This document shows, piece by piece, positions 17,147-24,649 of a stretch of 64,000 bases of DNA. The notes under the pieces were generated by a model. It saw only the letters and a program-made list of their open reading frames with translations, did not search any database and was not told where the DNA came from. The stretch comes from an uncultured Bacteroidales bacterium. Lineage in GTDB: Bacteria > Bacteroidota > Bacteroidia > Bacteroidales > UBA932. Positions within the stretch are counted from its first letter, which is position 1; the number at the start of each line of letters is the position of its first letter. A program made the translations under genes and the position numbers. The DNA lies in assembly GCA_905234475.1 (NCBI GenBank), contig CAJOHX010000002.1:1-64000 (forward strand), written 5' to 3'.

Positions 17147-20100
17147 TTATTCCTCCTTGCTGTTTTTTGCCGCTTCCGCGGCCAGTTTGTTGATCAGTTG
17201 CACGGTCGCCGCATCGGCAATCCCCGTCTCCGGCAGGCCGTTGGCCTTCTGGAAAGCCGAGACCGCCTGCCGCGTGCCCTTGCCGTAGATGCCGTCCGCG
17301 GCCCCCTTCAGGTAGCCCGCATCTTTCAGGTACTGCTGCAGGGCCAGCACTTCTTCTCCCCTGCTGTCCGGCTCCAGGCTTCCGAACTGCAGCAGATCCG
17401 GCACCGGAGTCTCCCGGGCAGGGGCGATCCGCTCCAGCAGCGGGGCGGAGAAGCGCCCGAAACGCTCGCTCTTCGGCACCAGCAGGCTGAACGCGAGCAG
17501 CACCCAGACCATGCCGATGAAGATGAACATATTGCGGCGGCGCCGCTTCAGGTCGTCCCGCCACCCGTCGATCTCGTCGTCGTTGAACGCCCCGTTGAGC
17601 GAAGAATCGAATGAGGTCTCGTCGCTGAAAGCGTAGTAGAGCGGCTCCAGGACCTTCTCGTCGAAACCGGGCTTGGTGAACTTCCGGGCCTTGCGGGCAT
17701 AGGAACTTGGGGAGAACAGCGTCTTGATACTGAAAAACACCAGGACGGCCAGCACGACGAGGGCGAATATGTACAGGATGAACTGTCCCAGGAACTTGAC
17801 CAGCAGCGCCAGGATGAACGCAGCAATGACGCCGCCGATGATCGGAACCAGGCAGCCCTCGGAATCCGAATTGAAGAAGATGATCCCGGCAATCACGATT
17901 CCCAGCACCCAGACGAAGCGCTCCAGATGGAATCCCGACACGTCCACGAGCGGATTCTCGATAATCGAGAAGACCAGCATCGCAAACAGGACCAGGGCCG
18001 GGAGCGCGGCCAGCAGCAGGGTCAGGATGTACTGCAGCGTACTCCGGAAATTCAGCATGTGGATGCGGGCCTTGCCGGAAGAAAGGATATCCCGGGCTTC
18101 GTCCTCCGCTTCGTCAAAGCGCTGCACGGCCTCGTTGTCATCATCAATCCGCCGCACGTCGTCGAGATAGTCCAGCAGCAGGCTCTCATAGGCAAAGGTC
18201 TCGGAAAGATCGGCATTCGGATCCTCCTGGTGCTGCACGGCGAGCCAGCCGCGCAGGCCGCGGTCATCAAATTCCGCCTTGAGGGTCTTTTTGTTGAATT
18301 GGAAGAGATCTTCCAGTGTGGTTATCTTATCGCCGGTGTCCACGAATTCATACTCCGGCGTGACGCCATAGCCCTTGATGACCTTCATCCACGCAAACTG
18401 CGCCCGGGACACGTCATCCTTGGGACCGGCCTTCTTGAGATAGTCATCGCTGTTTCTGTCAGTGCAATGGACGAACCACGAGCGCTGCTGCTTAAAGCGC
18501 TGCCCCTTGGTGTCAAGGAAGCCGGTGACGTAGTGGTAGTCTTCCGGCGCTATGAAGCTGAGTGCGATGCTGACCACGACGTCAGCCGGGATGAAGCGGT
18601 TCAACGGGGCGTACTCCGGTTTGTCCCATTTCTCGAAGAGTACGTCAGGAAGGCCGCTGCAGTGGCACCAGAAGATGGTGTACACCTTGTTCAGGAAGCG
18701 CCCGATGCCCTCCTGCGTCATCGCATAGTCGGGATCGTCCGGGTCGTTGCGGAGCGCGATATCTGACAGCGGGTCGATGGTCTGCACGCGCAGCATATAG
18801 CCGGAAGACTCCTTGTTGTCTGCCGGAAGGGCGGCAGCGAGCGCCTTGTCCCGGACGCGCACCCATTCCTTGAAGTATTCGGAGGCGATTCCGCCGGCCG
18901 TTGTGGGATCCGGCACGGCCCGGTGGCAGAAATTGCTGACATCCTTGAGGGTCCGGGCATCTTCATGTACGGCCTCCCCCGTCTGTCGGTCGACACCGTG
19001 CAACGGGAACGCCGCTCCCGGATTCAACACGCACATAGCGGCATACAATCCGGTCGACTGGTCTTTGGGATAGCGCTTCTCTACGATATCCTGGATCTCC
19101 ATGACCAGCTCCGGATAGGGGCTGAGCCATTTCTCAATTTGTCCGCGGTAAAGGTATTTGACCGCCAGGTCCTGATCCTCGGCCATGCAGGCGGCCAGCT
19201 CTTCCGGCGTGTTGGCCGTCAGGTGGGCGGTGGCACTGTAGACGATGTTCAGGTCCTCGATGATCCCGTCTTCCTCCACAGGCACGTCTTCGCCGCCAAT
19301 CGTGCGCAGGATCTCATCCAGGTCCCAGCGCTTGGCGGGATTCCTGATCAGCAGGCCGCGACAGATCTTCGCTAGCGGATCGGGCATGTCCGACGGTACG
19401 GTGATGCGGCCCTTGGCCTTGTCAAGGGCCAACTTCCGTTCCTGCGGGAGGAAGGCCCCTTCGCCCACCCAAAGCGACAGGATGGTCATGCCCAGCGAAT
19501 AGAAATCGGCTTTGGGCGTGAGTTCGATATAGGTTTTGTCCCCGATGGTGACCGTATCGGTGTACACTTCCGGCGCCGCATAAATCGGCGTCCGCAGCTG
19601 CTGGGTGGCGCATTTGCCGTCTTTGTCGAGGCGGTCTGCAATGCCGAAATCGCACAGCACGCTGTCCCAGCTGTTTGTGTCTTTGATGAGGATATTGGCC
19701 GGTTTGACATCCTTGTGGATGATGCCCAGGCGATGCAGTTCGTCAAGCGTGCGCGCCGTCTTCAAGGCAATTGCCAGGATGGCCTGGGGATTGCCCTTGA
19801 TCCCGGCGGAGGCGGCATCACCCCCGGGAATAAACTCCAGCAGTTCGAAGTCTACGCCAAAATCGATGACATCGGCAATGAAGCCCCTGCCTCCCAGCGT
19901 CTGCAGGAAAGGAAGGACCTGCGTGTTGGTACAGAAGCCCTGCTGGAAGAGCTTGAGGGCATAGCGGCGCCTGCGGTCGTTCACCACGTAGATATCCCCT
20001 TCCGTGCCGCTGCCGAGCAGCCTCTCCACCGTGTAGGTCTTGCCGCCCGCCTGGACCGTCTCGCCGGGTTTGTGACGGCCGGAGGGGACGGTCCCACCGG

Positions 20101-20251
20101 GAGGGACCGCACTGACAGGCGCGGCAGCCGTTTTCTGCGGCGCCACGGCAGTCTTCTGCGGTGCTATCGCCGTCTTCTGCGGCTCCGCAGCAGGCGCGCC
20201 GCCCCGCAGGGCATCCGCCAGTGTTTTCTTAAGGTCCTCGTTGCCGGCCAT
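17147..20251 (-). CDS. Ser/Thr protein kinase with membrane segments and C-terminal peptidoglycan-binding-like domain
   Basis: 1034 residues. An N-terminal linker has three tandem QKTAxAP repeats (25-45). The kinase domain starts near 73: glycine loop LLGSGTEGDIY, ATP lysine in RYALKLF (about residue 100), catalytic HKDVKPANIL (179-188) and DFGIAD (201-206). A central region of about 400 residues is unassigned. Several hydrophobic helices lie between about 755 and 930. The last 75 residues form a PG_binding_1-like domain (EEVLALQQYLKDAGYLKG, DGIYGKGTRQAV). Topology is unclear: the kinase should be cytosolic and, if the helix count is odd, the binding domain periplasmic. It is probably the input or control module of the operon. 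Confidence 0.9.
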   Translation of the reverse strand: MAGNEDLKKTLADALRGGAPAAEPQKTAIAPQKTAVAPQKTAAAPVSAVPPGGTVPSGRHKPGETVQAGGKTYTVERLLGSGTEGDIYVVNDRRRRYALKLFQQGFCTNTQVLPFLQTLGGRGFIADVIDFGVDFELLEFIPGGDAASAGIKGNPQAILAIALKTARTLDELHRLGIIHKDVKPANILIKDTNSWDSVLCDFGIADRLDKDGKCATQQLRTPIYAAPEVYTDTVTIGDKTYIELTPKADFYSLGMTILSLWVGEGAFLPQERKLALDKAKGRITVPSDMPDPLAKICRGLLIRNPAKRWDLDEILRTIGGEDVPVEEDGIIEDLNIVYSATAHLTANTPEELAACMAEDQDLAVKYLYRGQIEKWLSPYPELVMEIQDIVEKRYPKDQSTGLYAAMCVLNPGAAFPLHGVDRQTGEAVHEDARTLKDVSNFCHRAVPDPTTAGGIASEYFKEWVRVRDKALAAALPADNKESSGYMLRVQTIDPLSDIALRNDPDDPDYAMTQEGIGRFLNKVYTIFWCHCSGLPDVLFEKWDKPEYAPLNRFIPADVVVSIALSFIAPEDYHYVTGFLDTKGQRFKQQRSWFVHCTDRNSDDYLKKAGPKDDVSRAQFAWMKVIKGYGVTPEYEFVDTGDKITTLEDLFQFNKKTLKAEFDDRGLRGWLAVQHQEDPNADLSETFAYESLLLDYLDDVRRIDDDNEAVQRFDEAEDEARDILSSGKARIHMLNFRSTLQYILTLLLAALPALVLFAMLVFSIIENPLVDVSGFHLERFVWVLGIVIAGIIFFNSDSEGCLVPIIGGVIAAFILALLVKFLGQFILYIFALVVLAVLVFFSIKTLFSPSSYARKARKFTKPGFDEKVLEPLYYAFSDETSFDSSLNGAFNDDEIDGWRDDLKRRRRNMFIFIGMVWVLLAFSLLVPKSERFGRFSAPLLERIAPARETPVPDLLQFGSLEPDSRGEEVLALQQYLKDAGYLKGAADGIYGKGTRQAVSAFQKANGLPETGIADAATVQLINKLAAEAAKNSKEE

Positions 20252-20254
20252 TGA

Positions 20255-21151
20255 CTATTTTCTCTTGTATACTTTCTTTTCAACCCGGTCTACGAAGCAC
20301 TGTGCGCCTTCGGTCCCCGCGTCCACGACTCTATACTTGGTGGTGGTGATCCAGTGTCCGCCGAATTCCCGGACCGCACATTCCTCCGGGTTGTTATGGA
20401 CCACCTGGCAGCGGTTGCAGATCCAGCCGATGGAATCCTGGTATTCGACGCCGTACCAGCGCTCTTCCGTCACCTCCATCATGGCCACCTTGCGCGCCGT
20501 GTAGTAGTTGCGCTGCTCCTGGGGCGTGGCGCCGGCCGGCGGAAGCATCTCCTCCAGCACCCGGTTGGCCTCTTCGACGGCCTTCTTGTACTCCGCAAGA
20601 ACCTCCTCGCGGCTGCGGCCTACCTTGCGCTGCGTCACTTTCGGCCTTTCGGCGGGCGTAAAGCCAACCTTGGCCATCATTTCCTTCAGCCACAGCTCCC
20701 CTTCCGTGGGTTCAGCGGGGCCCTCGTCCACATCGCTGCCCGGCAAGGCGCCGTCGAGTTCCGCCTCCAGCTCAGAGACCTTCACCAGCAGGCGCGCCGC
20801 TTCGAGCACCTTCGGGTCCTGCTTCGCCTTCTCGACCGAGCGGCGGGCGGCGCGGGACAGCGGCTGGCCGCACTGCCGGCAGAACGCACGGTAATTGCGG
20901 ATACCGCAACCGGGACAGACCACGCCTTCGGCGGGCATGCCGCAATCAGGGCAGTCCATGTCGTCCGGCTGCATCGGGGCGCCGCAGAAGGTGCAGTAGT
21001 CCACCAGCTTGGCCCCGCAGACGGGGCACCATTCGTATTCCTTGTCCAGGACTGCCCCGCAGTGCGGACAGACGTCGCCATCACGCACGACCCTTTCCTG
21101 CGCAGGCATCTCCGCCACGCGTTCGCGAATCCTGATGTCGGTCTCTTCCAT
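20255..21151 (-). CDS. Multi-zinc-ribbon protein (unknown function)
   Basis: 298 residues. Six Cys-x2-Cys knuckles lie within residues 28-95 (CPHC, CPVC, CTFC, CPDC, CPGC, CRQC), forming about three zinc ribbons. A charged helical middle (about 100-205) is followed by a C-terminal domain with WICNRC and EERWYGVEYQDSIG. No enzymatic motif is visible; it is likely an adaptor. It sits three bases upstream of the kinase gene and shares the zinc-ribbon theme with the AAA+ and FHA proteins. Confidence 0.78.
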   Translation of the reverse strand: MEETDIRIRERVAEMPAQERVVRDGDVCPHCGAVLDKEYEWCPVCGAKLVDYCTFCGAPMQPDDMDCPDCGMPAEGVVCPGCGIRNYRAFCRQCGQPLSRAARRSVEKAKQDPKVLEAARLLVKVSELEAELDGALPGSDVDEGPAEPTEGELWLKEMMAKVGFTPAERPKVTQRKVGRSREEVLAEYKKAVEEANRVLEEMLPPAGATPQEQRNYYTARKVAMMEVTEERWYGVEYQDSIGWICNRCQVVHNNPEECAVREFGGHWITTTKYRVVDAGTEGAQCFVDRVEKKVYKRK

Positions 21152-21162
21152 GAATCAATCCG

Positions 21163-21981
21163 TTATTCTGCATCTTCCTCCCCGGTGCCAAGCACCACGT
21201 CGGGGAGCTGGATCAGGCCGTCCACGGCCTCGTTGATGGCCCGCATGGCCTCATTGAACAGGCCCAGGGTGCGGAATCCTTCAATCTCGTAGTCCTCGTC
21301 CGTTTCCAGGGCGAACACGATATTGCCATAGAGGGGCACGCCGGCGCCGTAAAGGATGGTCGCAGGCATGTTGTCGCCCACGGTCATGTCTTCGTGGCTC
21401 CGGGCAATCATAAAGACCAGATGGCGGCCGAGGAGGTTCAGTTTCTCGGAGAGGGCGTTGAGCGGCGAGGTGAAGCGTACGACCTCCACGCGCTTTGCCC
21501 GGATCCACGATGCGAGTTCATCGCCCAGGGTCGACCAGTCCTCATGTTCGCTCTGCTGCATGGTGCCGACGCCGTTGTAATTGACCACCAGGAAGGCCGG
21601 AACGATCGCATCGTCCGCTTCCCGGATGGCATGGCTGTCGTCCACGGAGGCCGGCAGGTTGCAGGTTTCCTTGAGCAAATTGAACAGGGCTTCTTCTTTG
21701 CTGTCAATCAAGCCGTCGGCGGAGATGACATTCAGGAAGAGCTCTCCCACCTGCTTCTTGCCGTCGTCATCCAGGCTGTCAATCAGCGCCATGGCTTTGT
21801 CATCATCCAAATCTTCTGCCAGTTCGGAAATCTTACGGAGGACGGCATTGTCCATTTCCCGGAACGTCGTGAAGAAATCAAACAGGACCTGAATCTCTTC
21901 GTCCTCGATTTCGCCGTCCATATGGGCAAGCATCTTGGAGAAATAATAAACGGCTGCGAGTATGTCCAATGAAACTGTCAT
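21163..21981 (-). CDS. TerB-like protein
   Basis: 272 residues. The first 120 are a TerB-like helical domain: a MDGEIEDEEIQVLFDFF acidic motif and, one repeat later, SADGLIDSKEEALFNLLKE. TerB domains bind metal ions and lie at the hub of tellurite/stress (Ter) systems. The second half (about 125-272) is a von Willebrand-like or unassigned alpha/beta segment (AFLVVNYNGVGTMQQ, HLVFMIARSHEDM) that I cannot place. Eleven bases separate it from each neighbour. Confidence 0.7.
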   Translation of the reverse strand: MTVSLDILAAVYYFSKMLAHMDGEIEDEEIQVLFDFFTTFREMDNAVLRKISELAEDLDDDKAMALIDSLDDDGKKQVGELFLNVISADGLIDSKEEALFNLLKETCNLPASVDDSHAIREADDAIVPAFLVVNYNGVGTMQQSEHEDWSTLGDELASWIRAKRVEVVRFTSPLNALSEKLNLLGRHLVFMIARSHEDMTVGDNMPATILYGAGVPLYGNIVFALETDEDYEIEGFRTLGLFNEAMRAINEAVDGLIQLPDVVLGTGEEDAE

Positions 21982-21992
21982 AGTCCAAAAGA

Positions 21993-22571
21993 TTAATCAA
22001 ACATTACACGGGGATTCATCATGTGGGGGGACTTCCAGTCGATCCCGTATTTGCGGAGCACGTCACGCTTGGCCGCCCAGTACGGGAAGCAGAAACCCAT
22101 CCCGCGCGGGATGCCCTTCAGGCGGCGGGCGCATTCCTCCTCCACTTCGAGATAAAGGTCCTCCCACTGCTGCGTTCGCTCCACGGGATCGAAACGCAGG
22201 TGACGGCCATACTTGCTGCAGAACTCGTCCATCGACACGCCGTCCACATCGATATAGGCCTCCAGTCGGGCGATTTCCGCCTCGATGTCCACGGCAAAGA
22301 GCCAGTCGCTCTTCTCTACGGATTCATTCAGCCACGCAAGCTCTTTGTGGAGAATCTCCAGCACAAAGCGGGGCGTGTCGTATTCGGGAAGCTGCTCCAG
22401 GATGGCATGGCAGGCGTAGGCCTTGCCCAGCGGGCCTTCCTCGGCATCGTCCAGCTTCTCCAGCAGCGCAAGGGTCTCCTTCGCGAGCGGCACATTCTTG
22501 TGGATCTCCTGCTCCTGCGCATTCTTGCGCATCCGGTCCACATTGGCGATAATCTTATTTATCTTTTTCAT
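21993..22571 (-). CDS. Hypothetical protein of the kinase-AAA operon
   Basis: 192 residues, soluble, largely helical and acidic. No family recognised. The N-terminus (MKKINKIIANVDRMRKNAQE) is amphipathic and the C-terminus contains a GFCFPYWAAKRDVLRKYG stretch that may be a conserved module. The methionine at 22571 is preferred over one three codons upstream since it leaves an eight-base gap after the previous stop. Confidence 0.65.
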   Translation of the reverse strand: MKKINKIIANVDRMRKNAQEQEIHKNVPLAKETLALLEKLDDAEEGPLGKAYACHAILEQLPEYDTPRFVLEILHKELAWLNESVEKSDWLFAVDIEAEIARLEAYIDVDGVSMDEFCSKYGRHLRFDPVERTQQWEDLYLEVEEECARRLKGIPRGMGFCFPYWAAKRDVLRKYGIDWKSPHMMNPRVMFD

Positions 22572-22579
22572 AATCAACA

Positions 22580-22993
22580 CTATACATAAGCATCCCAGCG
22601 TCCGTCATCTTCATCGAACTCCTCTTCCTCCTCTTCCTCCTCTTCTTCCTCCGATTCTTCCGCATCTTCTGTTTCATCTTCGTCACCCTCCACAACCAGA
22701 AAGATACTCAGTTCGAACACGGTATAATCCCTCCCGTCCTCGTCAAACTTGCCATAGGGGCTGTCCAGCTTGAGGCCGTACTTCCTGCTGCGATACTCCA
22801 GGACCACCCCTTCGTCCGATACCTCCAACAGCCTGATGGCCCCAAACAAACCGCCGGGATCCTTATACCGGAGCGGCATGTCGGGGTGAAGGTCGGATTT
22901 GTCGTATTCGGTTCGTTCGCAAAACCAGTTGTTGATGCCCGGATCTCTGGGACTGTAGTCCACATCGATGACCAGACGGATCCATTGTTTCAT
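22580..22993 (-). CDS. Hypothetical protein with acidic C-terminal tail; first gene of the operon
   Basis: 137 residues. The first 105 look like a small beta-rich domain (WIRLVIDVDYSPRDPG, YGLKLDSPYGKF, FELSIFLVVEG). The tail is a run of glutamate and aspartate, with an unbroken run of eleven glutamates encoded by a GAG/GAA triplet repeat (22618-22654). No family recognised. A TATATTTG promoter lies 42 bases upstream, and the next eleven genes follow with gaps of at most 22 bases. Confidence 0.65.
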   Translation of the reverse strand: MKQWIRLVIDVDYSPRDPGINNWFCERTEYDKSDLHPDMPLRYKDPGGLFGAIRLLEVSDEGVVLEYRSRKYGLKLDSPYGKFDEDGRDYTVFELSIFLVVEGDEDETEDAEESEEEEEEEEEEEFDEDDGRWDAYV

Positions 22994-23034
22994 ATGCTTT
23001 GGGGTTACGTGTTATTAATCATTAATCGTTGTAA

Positions 23035-23042
23035 CAAATATA
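23035..23042 (-). promoter_or_regulatory. -7 promoter element TATATTTG for the twelve-gene operon
   Basis: Perfect TAnnTTTG on the minus strand. Predicted leader about 37 nt to the ATG at 22993. No other such element was seen at gene boundaries down to 5590, so one transcript of about 17.4 kb is likely. Confidence 0.65.
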
Positions 23043-23078
23043 GCATTTTCTTTGGTCTTTCGGTGAAGCCGGACACAC

Positions 23079-23111
23079 AAAAAACAGCCGGAAGGATACC
23101 GGCTGTTTTTT
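23079..23111. terminator. Bidirectional rho-independent terminator
   Basis: A 13-bp stem (23079-23091 with 23099-23111) has a seven-base loop and A/T tracts on both outer sides. It ends the GH127-flavoprotein unit just before the next promoter on the same strand. Confidence 0.9.
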
Positions 23112-23128
23112 GTAATATGTAAAGTCGC

Positions 23129-24649
23129 TTATATCAACGACTTTGCAGCATTAAGTCCGGCGAGGGCGCCGGTCGCAAAAGCGAGCTGGAGGTTGTAGCC
23201 GCCCGTGTCGGCGTCGATGTCGAGGACTTCGCCGCAGAGATACAGGCCAGGCACTAGGCGGGACTCCATCGTCTTGGCGACAAAATCGTCCGTGGACACC
23301 CCGCCCGCCGTCACGACCGCACGCTCATAGCCAACGTAGCCAGCAATATCGAACTGCCAGGCTTTCAGCGCCTTGGCAATGCTGACCAGATTGACCCAGA
23401 CCTTCGTGTCGGCGCGGCCGCGCCGCTCCAGCGTCAGGATCTCGGGATGCATCTGCATGAAGCCCGGGATGAGCTCGCGCGGCATGAGTTTGCCCAGCAG
23501 GATGCGGCAGCGCTCCTTCTCGCGGACACCCCGCGAGCGCGGATCCTTGCCGATCTCCTCCCAGAGCGCCTTGATCCGGACCGTCAGGTCCGTCGGGTCC
23601 ACCCCCGGCTTGAGGTCGAGCACCAGGGCCACGCGGGAGCCGTTGACCAGCGCCTTGACAGCCTTGCGGCTCAGCTGGAATCCCACCGGCCCTTCGAGTC
23701 CGCCGTCCGTGAAATCGACGTCGCCGAACTCGCTGTCCGTCTCGGTCCCCTCAATTACCAGCGACAGCTGGATATTCTTGAGCTGCACCCCGCAGAGCGC
23801 CTGTCCCAGCTCCGAGAGCTGCGTTCCGCGGTCAATATGCAAATCCTTGTCTTCCTGAATCTTATAGCCCTTCGGCACGAGTGCCGTCAGCGACGGGAAC
23901 GTCGGCACAATCCGGTGCCCGAGCTCCGCCGCCCAGCGCAGCCCGTCGCCCGTCGACCCCGTCGTCGGATAGCTCAGTCCCCCCGTCGCCACAATCACCC
24001 GCTGACACTTCCACTCCCGCCCGTCGGTCAGCGAAACGCTGAAGCCGGGAGGCAGCTCGCCCCTGAAAACGTCCTGCTGCGCAGGACCCCACCGCTGCGC
24101 TTGCAGCACCCCACAAATCTCAGATTTGCGGGGACCCCGCATTTCGCTTGCGGTCCCCCCTCTTACGATGCCGAGGGTGGCACGGTTTTCTGGGGCGACT
24201 GCCTCCCGGGCTTCATTCAACGTTATCGCTGCCACCTCCGCGTCGGTTTCGATTTTGACACCAAGCGAAAGGCAGGCGTTAACGAGGGTGTCGACGACGT
24301 CGGAGGCATGGTAGGAGGCGGGATAGGCGCGGTCGCCGCGCTCGACGACGGTCGCCATGCCGAAGGCCTCAAACCAGTCCACGACGGCCTGCGACGGCAG
24401 ATTATAGAACGCCGACTTGACGAAATTGGGCTTCGACCGGATGTGGCCGGAGAAGGCGTTCCAGTCCTTCACATTCGTGAAATTACACCGCCCCTTGCCG
24501 GTAATCATCACCTTACGGGCCGGCCGCGGCATCTTCTCCAGCACCGTGACCTGCGCGGCGACGCCCGCATCCACGAGCGTCCGGGCCGCGTGGTACGCCG
24601 CCATGAGCCCGGAGGCTCCCCCGCCGATGACAACGATCTCCGATCTCAT
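23129..24649 (-). CDS. BaiN/HI0933-family flavoprotein with an in-frame repeat insertion
   Basis: 506 residues; the family is usually near 400-420. The FAD-binding VVIGGGASGLMAAYHAAR leads the protein, with KVMITGKGRCNFTNV and the C-terminal GLYLCGEVLDIDADTGGYNLQ, all typical of the BaiN/RdsA-like NAD(P)/FAD-dependent oxidoreductases. The excess length is largely one block, residues about 145-203, encoded by palindromic element A (24040-24215). It interrupts the beta-rich segment before FSVSLTDGREW. Whether the enzyme still works is untested, but the frame is intact. It begins immediately after the GH127 stop with no gap. Confidence 0.88.
   Translation of the reverse strand: MRSEIVVIGGGASGLMAAYHAARTLVDAGVAAQVTVLEKMPRPARKVMITGKGRCNFTNVKDWNAFSGHIRSKPNFVKSAFYNLPSQAVVDWFEAFGMATVVERGDRAYPASYHASDVVDTLVNACLSLGVKIETDAEVAAITLNEAREAVAPENRATLGIVRGGTASEMRGPRKSEICGVLQAQRWGPAQQDVFRGELPPGFSVSLTDGREWKCQRVIVATGGLSYPTTGSTGDGLRWAAELGHRIVPTFPSLTALVPKGYKIQEDKDLHIDRGTQLSELGQALCGVQLKNIQLSLVIEGTETDSEFGDVDFTDGGLEGPVGFQLSRKAVKALVNGSRVALVLDLKPGVDPTDLTVRIKALWEEIGKDPRSRGVREKERCRILLGKLMPRELIPGFMQMHPEILTLERRGRADTKVWVNLVSIAKALKAWQFDIAGYVGYERAVVTAGGVSTDDFVAKTMESRLVPGLYLCGEVLDIDADTGGYNLQLAFATGALAGLNAAKSLI
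24040..24215. repeat. Intragenic palindromic element, copy A
   Basis: Arms of about 31 bp (24040-24070 and 24185-24215) pair with one bulged base. Inside are four short hairpins in series (GTCCTG/CAGGAC, GCTGC/GCAGC, CAAATC/GATTTG, CCGC/GCGG), a GACCCCACCGCTG box (24085-24097) and the 45-bp core 24151-24195 shared with copy B. Confidence 0.8.

Noticed and set aside
13875..17288. 1137-codon plus-strand open frame opposite the AAA+ gene
   Set aside because: Composition (His, Gln, Arg, Ala-rich) and lack of motifs mark it as a shadow of the real minus-strand gene.
17142..17564. 141-codon N-terminal extension of the AAA+ gene
   Set aside because: It overlaps the kinase C-terminal coding in another frame; the zinc ribbon start at 17141 has a Shine-Dalgarno site and the right spacing.
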